A stretch of 24,793 nucleotides of DNA, from NCBI GenBank assembly GCA_040756415.1, contig JBFLYZ010000056.1:1-24793 (forward strand), given 5' to 3'. Below, piece by piece: positions 23,492 to 24,793 of this stretch (position 1 is the stretch's first letter; each line of letters opens with the position of its first letter). The translations under genes and the position numbers were made by a program. This DNA is from JBFLYZ01 sp040756415 (GTDB lineage: Bacteria; Bacteroidota; Bacteroidia; JADZBD01). The notes beneath the pieces are model-generated. The model was not told the DNA's origin, did not search any database, and worked only from the letters and a program-made list of their open reading frames with translations.

Positions 23492-24694
23492 TCACTTGCC
23501 GCTGATCAGGTAAACGGCCCCGTTGGCGGCAAAGGTGCCGGTAAACTTCTGGGCAAGAATATACAGCTCGCCCTGTTCATCTTCGCCAAAACTATTGATG
23601 TTAATGCCCAGGTCGTTATCCTTTTTATCCTCCAGCACCAGGTCGTGAAGCTTCCATTTGCCGGAAGCCTCCTCCAGATAATACATATTGCCTTTCCAGT
23701 CACCGAAGATATATTTCCCGCTCAGCGAAGGATGGTCCTTGCCGCGGTACACGTAGCCGCCCGTAACGCTGATGCCCATGCCGTGGTCGTATTCGGCAAT
23801 GGGCGGTGCCAGGCCTTTCGTATTGCAGTTCTCGGATGGATTGTAACAGTGATTTCCTTCCATGATACGCCAGCCGTAGTTCTTGCCCTTTTCAATGATG
23901 TCGATCTCTTCCCACTTGTTCTGTCCCACATCGGCACAGAACAATCTGCCGGTACTCCGGTCGAATGAAAAACGCCAGGGGTTACGCAGCCCGTAAGCCC
24001 ATATTTCCGGCTTGGCGTTCTTGTCATTGACAAAGGGATTGTCCTTGGGTACCGCATAAGGCGATTTGCCGTTTACATCGATGCGCAGGATCTTGCCGAG
24101 CCAGGTGGTAAGGTCCTGGCCGTTTCCTATGCTGCCGTGCTCGTCTCCGCCACCGCCACCATCGCCCAGGCCGATGTACAGGAACCCATCGGGCCCGAAG
24201 GCGAGCTGCCCCCCATTGTGGTTGGATTCGGGTTGTTCGATCTCCATGATGACCTTTGCCGAAGCCGCATCGGCTATATCCGCATCAGCGGACACCTTGT
24301 ATTCAGCAAGTATGCTTTTATGGTCGGATGATTTTTGGGCAGAGGGCGCGCTGTAATAAATAAAGAACCGGCCGTTGGTCTTATACTGGGGGTGAAAGGC
24401 CATGCCCAGCAAGCCTTTTTCGGAATACATTTTATTGATGCCATCGAGCTTCGAGCTTACATCCAGGAAAGGTTTTGACAGCACCTTGCCGTTCTTAATG
24501 ATTTTGATCTTGCCGGTCTGCTCGCAGATGAACAGCCTGCCGCTGCCGTCTTTGGGACTTTCCATTACCACCGGACCGGTGAAGCCTTCAGCGATGAGCT
24601 TGATCCTGATACTAAGGGCTCCCGGCTCATGCTGGAACGATGTGGAGCAGGCCAATACCAGAAAAAAGAACGAAAGGCGGATAGTGAGGCGCAT
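23492..24694 (-). CDS. PQQ-dependent sugar dehydrogenase (glucose/sorbosone dehydrogenase family) lipoprotein
   Basis: A 400-residue protein starting at the ATG at 24694. The N-terminus MRLTIRLSFFFLVLAC ends in a good lipobox (VLAC), so it is likely an outer-membrane or periplasmic lipoprotein. The rest is a six-bladed beta-propeller of the soluble aldose sugar dehydrogenase (GSDH/YliI) family. Landmarks are EKGLLGMAFHPQY, ESNHNGGQLAFGPDG with the probable catalytic His near 159, LYIGLGDGG, and EIWAYGLRNPWRFSFD with the conserved Arg. Two Cys near 273 and 280 (NHCYNPSENCNTKG) could form a disulfide. It would oxidise aldoses using pyrroloquinoline quinone; no PQQ synthesis genes are in the window. 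A TTG at 24700 would add two residues but overlaps the -7 box. Confidence 0.93.
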   Translation of the reverse strand: MRLTIRLSFFFLVLACSTSFQHEPGALSIRIKLIAEGFTGPVVMESPKDGSGRLFICEQTGKIKIIKNGKVLSKPFLDVSSKLDGINKMYSEKGLLGMAFHPQYKTNGRFFIYYSAPSAQKSSDHKSILAEYKVSADADIADAASAKVIMEIEQPESNHNGGQLAFGPDGFLYIGLGDGGGGGDEHGSIGNGQDLTTWLGKILRIDVNGKSPYAVPKDNPFVNDKNAKPEIWAYGLRNPWRFSFDRSTGRLFCADVGQNKWEEIDIIEKGKNYGWRIMEGNHCYNPSENCNTKGLAPPIAEYDHGMGISVTGGYVYRGKDHPSLSGKYIFGDWKGNMYYLEEASGKWKLHDLVLEDKKDNDLGININSFGEDEQGELYILAQKFTGTFAANGAVYLISGK

Positions 24695-24697
24695 GGG

Positions 24698-24728
24698 CAA
24701 AATTACTTTTCAGGTCCGACAGAGGCAA
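24698..24728 (-). promoter_or_regulatory. Promoter of the sugar dehydrogenase gene, predicted leaderless
   Basis: On the minus strand TTG (24726-24728), a 20-base spacer, then TAATTTTG (24698-24705) match the Bacteroidota consensus. Only CCC separates the box from the ATG at 24694, so transcription would begin at or next to the start codon. Confidence 0.6.
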
Positions 24729-24736
24729 GGTTTGGA

Positions 24737-24772
24737 ATAAAAAAACAAAACCCTCCGGGAAGGGAGGGTTTT
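24737..24772 (-). terminator. Terminator for a gene beyond the right edge
   Basis: A perfect 10-bp stem, AAAACCCTCC (24747-24756) with GGAGGGTTTT (24763-24772), and a 6-base loop. On the minus strand it is followed by a run of T residues (24737-24745), so it should end a minus-strand gene entering from the right. The + strand T-run is shorter. Confidence 0.78.
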
Positions 24773-24793
24773 ATTAAAAATAAATCAGATATT

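Noticed and set aside
1..24793. CRISPR array, insertion sequence, prophage or defence island
   Set aside because: No evenly spaced direct repeats, transposase, integrase, phage structural or known defence genes were seen on either strand.

Overview
The window looks like a chromosomal segment from a member of the Bacteroidota, plausibly a Chitinophagaceae-like lineage with moderate to high GC; genus cannot be read from it. The reasons are the promoter style (TTTG/TTG, a 19-20 base spacer, then TAnnTTTG), weak or absent Shine-Dalgarno sequences, a DUF2027-Smr protein (a Bacteroidota architecture), and many exported or lipid-anchored thioredoxin-fold proteins.

Bases 1-8457 are the 3' part of a surface-polysaccharide operon on the + strand. 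Seven genes are packed with 1-14 base overlaps: a glycosyltransferase cut by the window edge, a GT4 glycosyltransferase, an acyltransferase-3 membrane protein, a Wzy/O-antigen-ligase-like membrane protein, a second GT4 enzyme, a glutamine-dependent asparagine-synthase-like amidotransferase, and a third GT4 enzyme. Together they would transfer sugars, acylate and amidate them, and polymerise or ligate the glycan. The genes up to about 4.4 kb are visibly more AT-rich than those after it. comEC (DNA uptake channel) follows behind its own promoter-like sequence.

Bases 10594-13000 hold a convergent exported phosphodiesterase-like lipoprotein, the divergent DUF2027-Smr gene, and the RNase P RNA gene rnpB with a strong terminator.

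Bases 13049-19140 are mostly envelope and redox genes: a secreted carboxypeptidase-regulatory-domain protein, a peroxiredoxin-like protein with a CNTC motif, an operon pairing a Cys/Met/His-rich membrane protein with a tandem double-thioredoxin protein, two proteins of unknown function, an msrB lipoprotein, an exported thioredoxin-fold protein without CxxC, and a 50-residue basic protein.

Bases 19292-24793 hold a GT-C-like membrane protein, clpB, a PQQ-dependent sugar dehydrogenase lipoprotein, and a terminator for a gene entering from the right.

No CRISPR array, insertion sequence, prophage, tRNA or obvious defence system was seen. The items most worth following are the Cys/Met/His-rich protein plus tandem thioredoxin operon, several genes whose promoter boxes predict leaderless or nearly leaderless mRNAs, and interlocked convergent stop codons.
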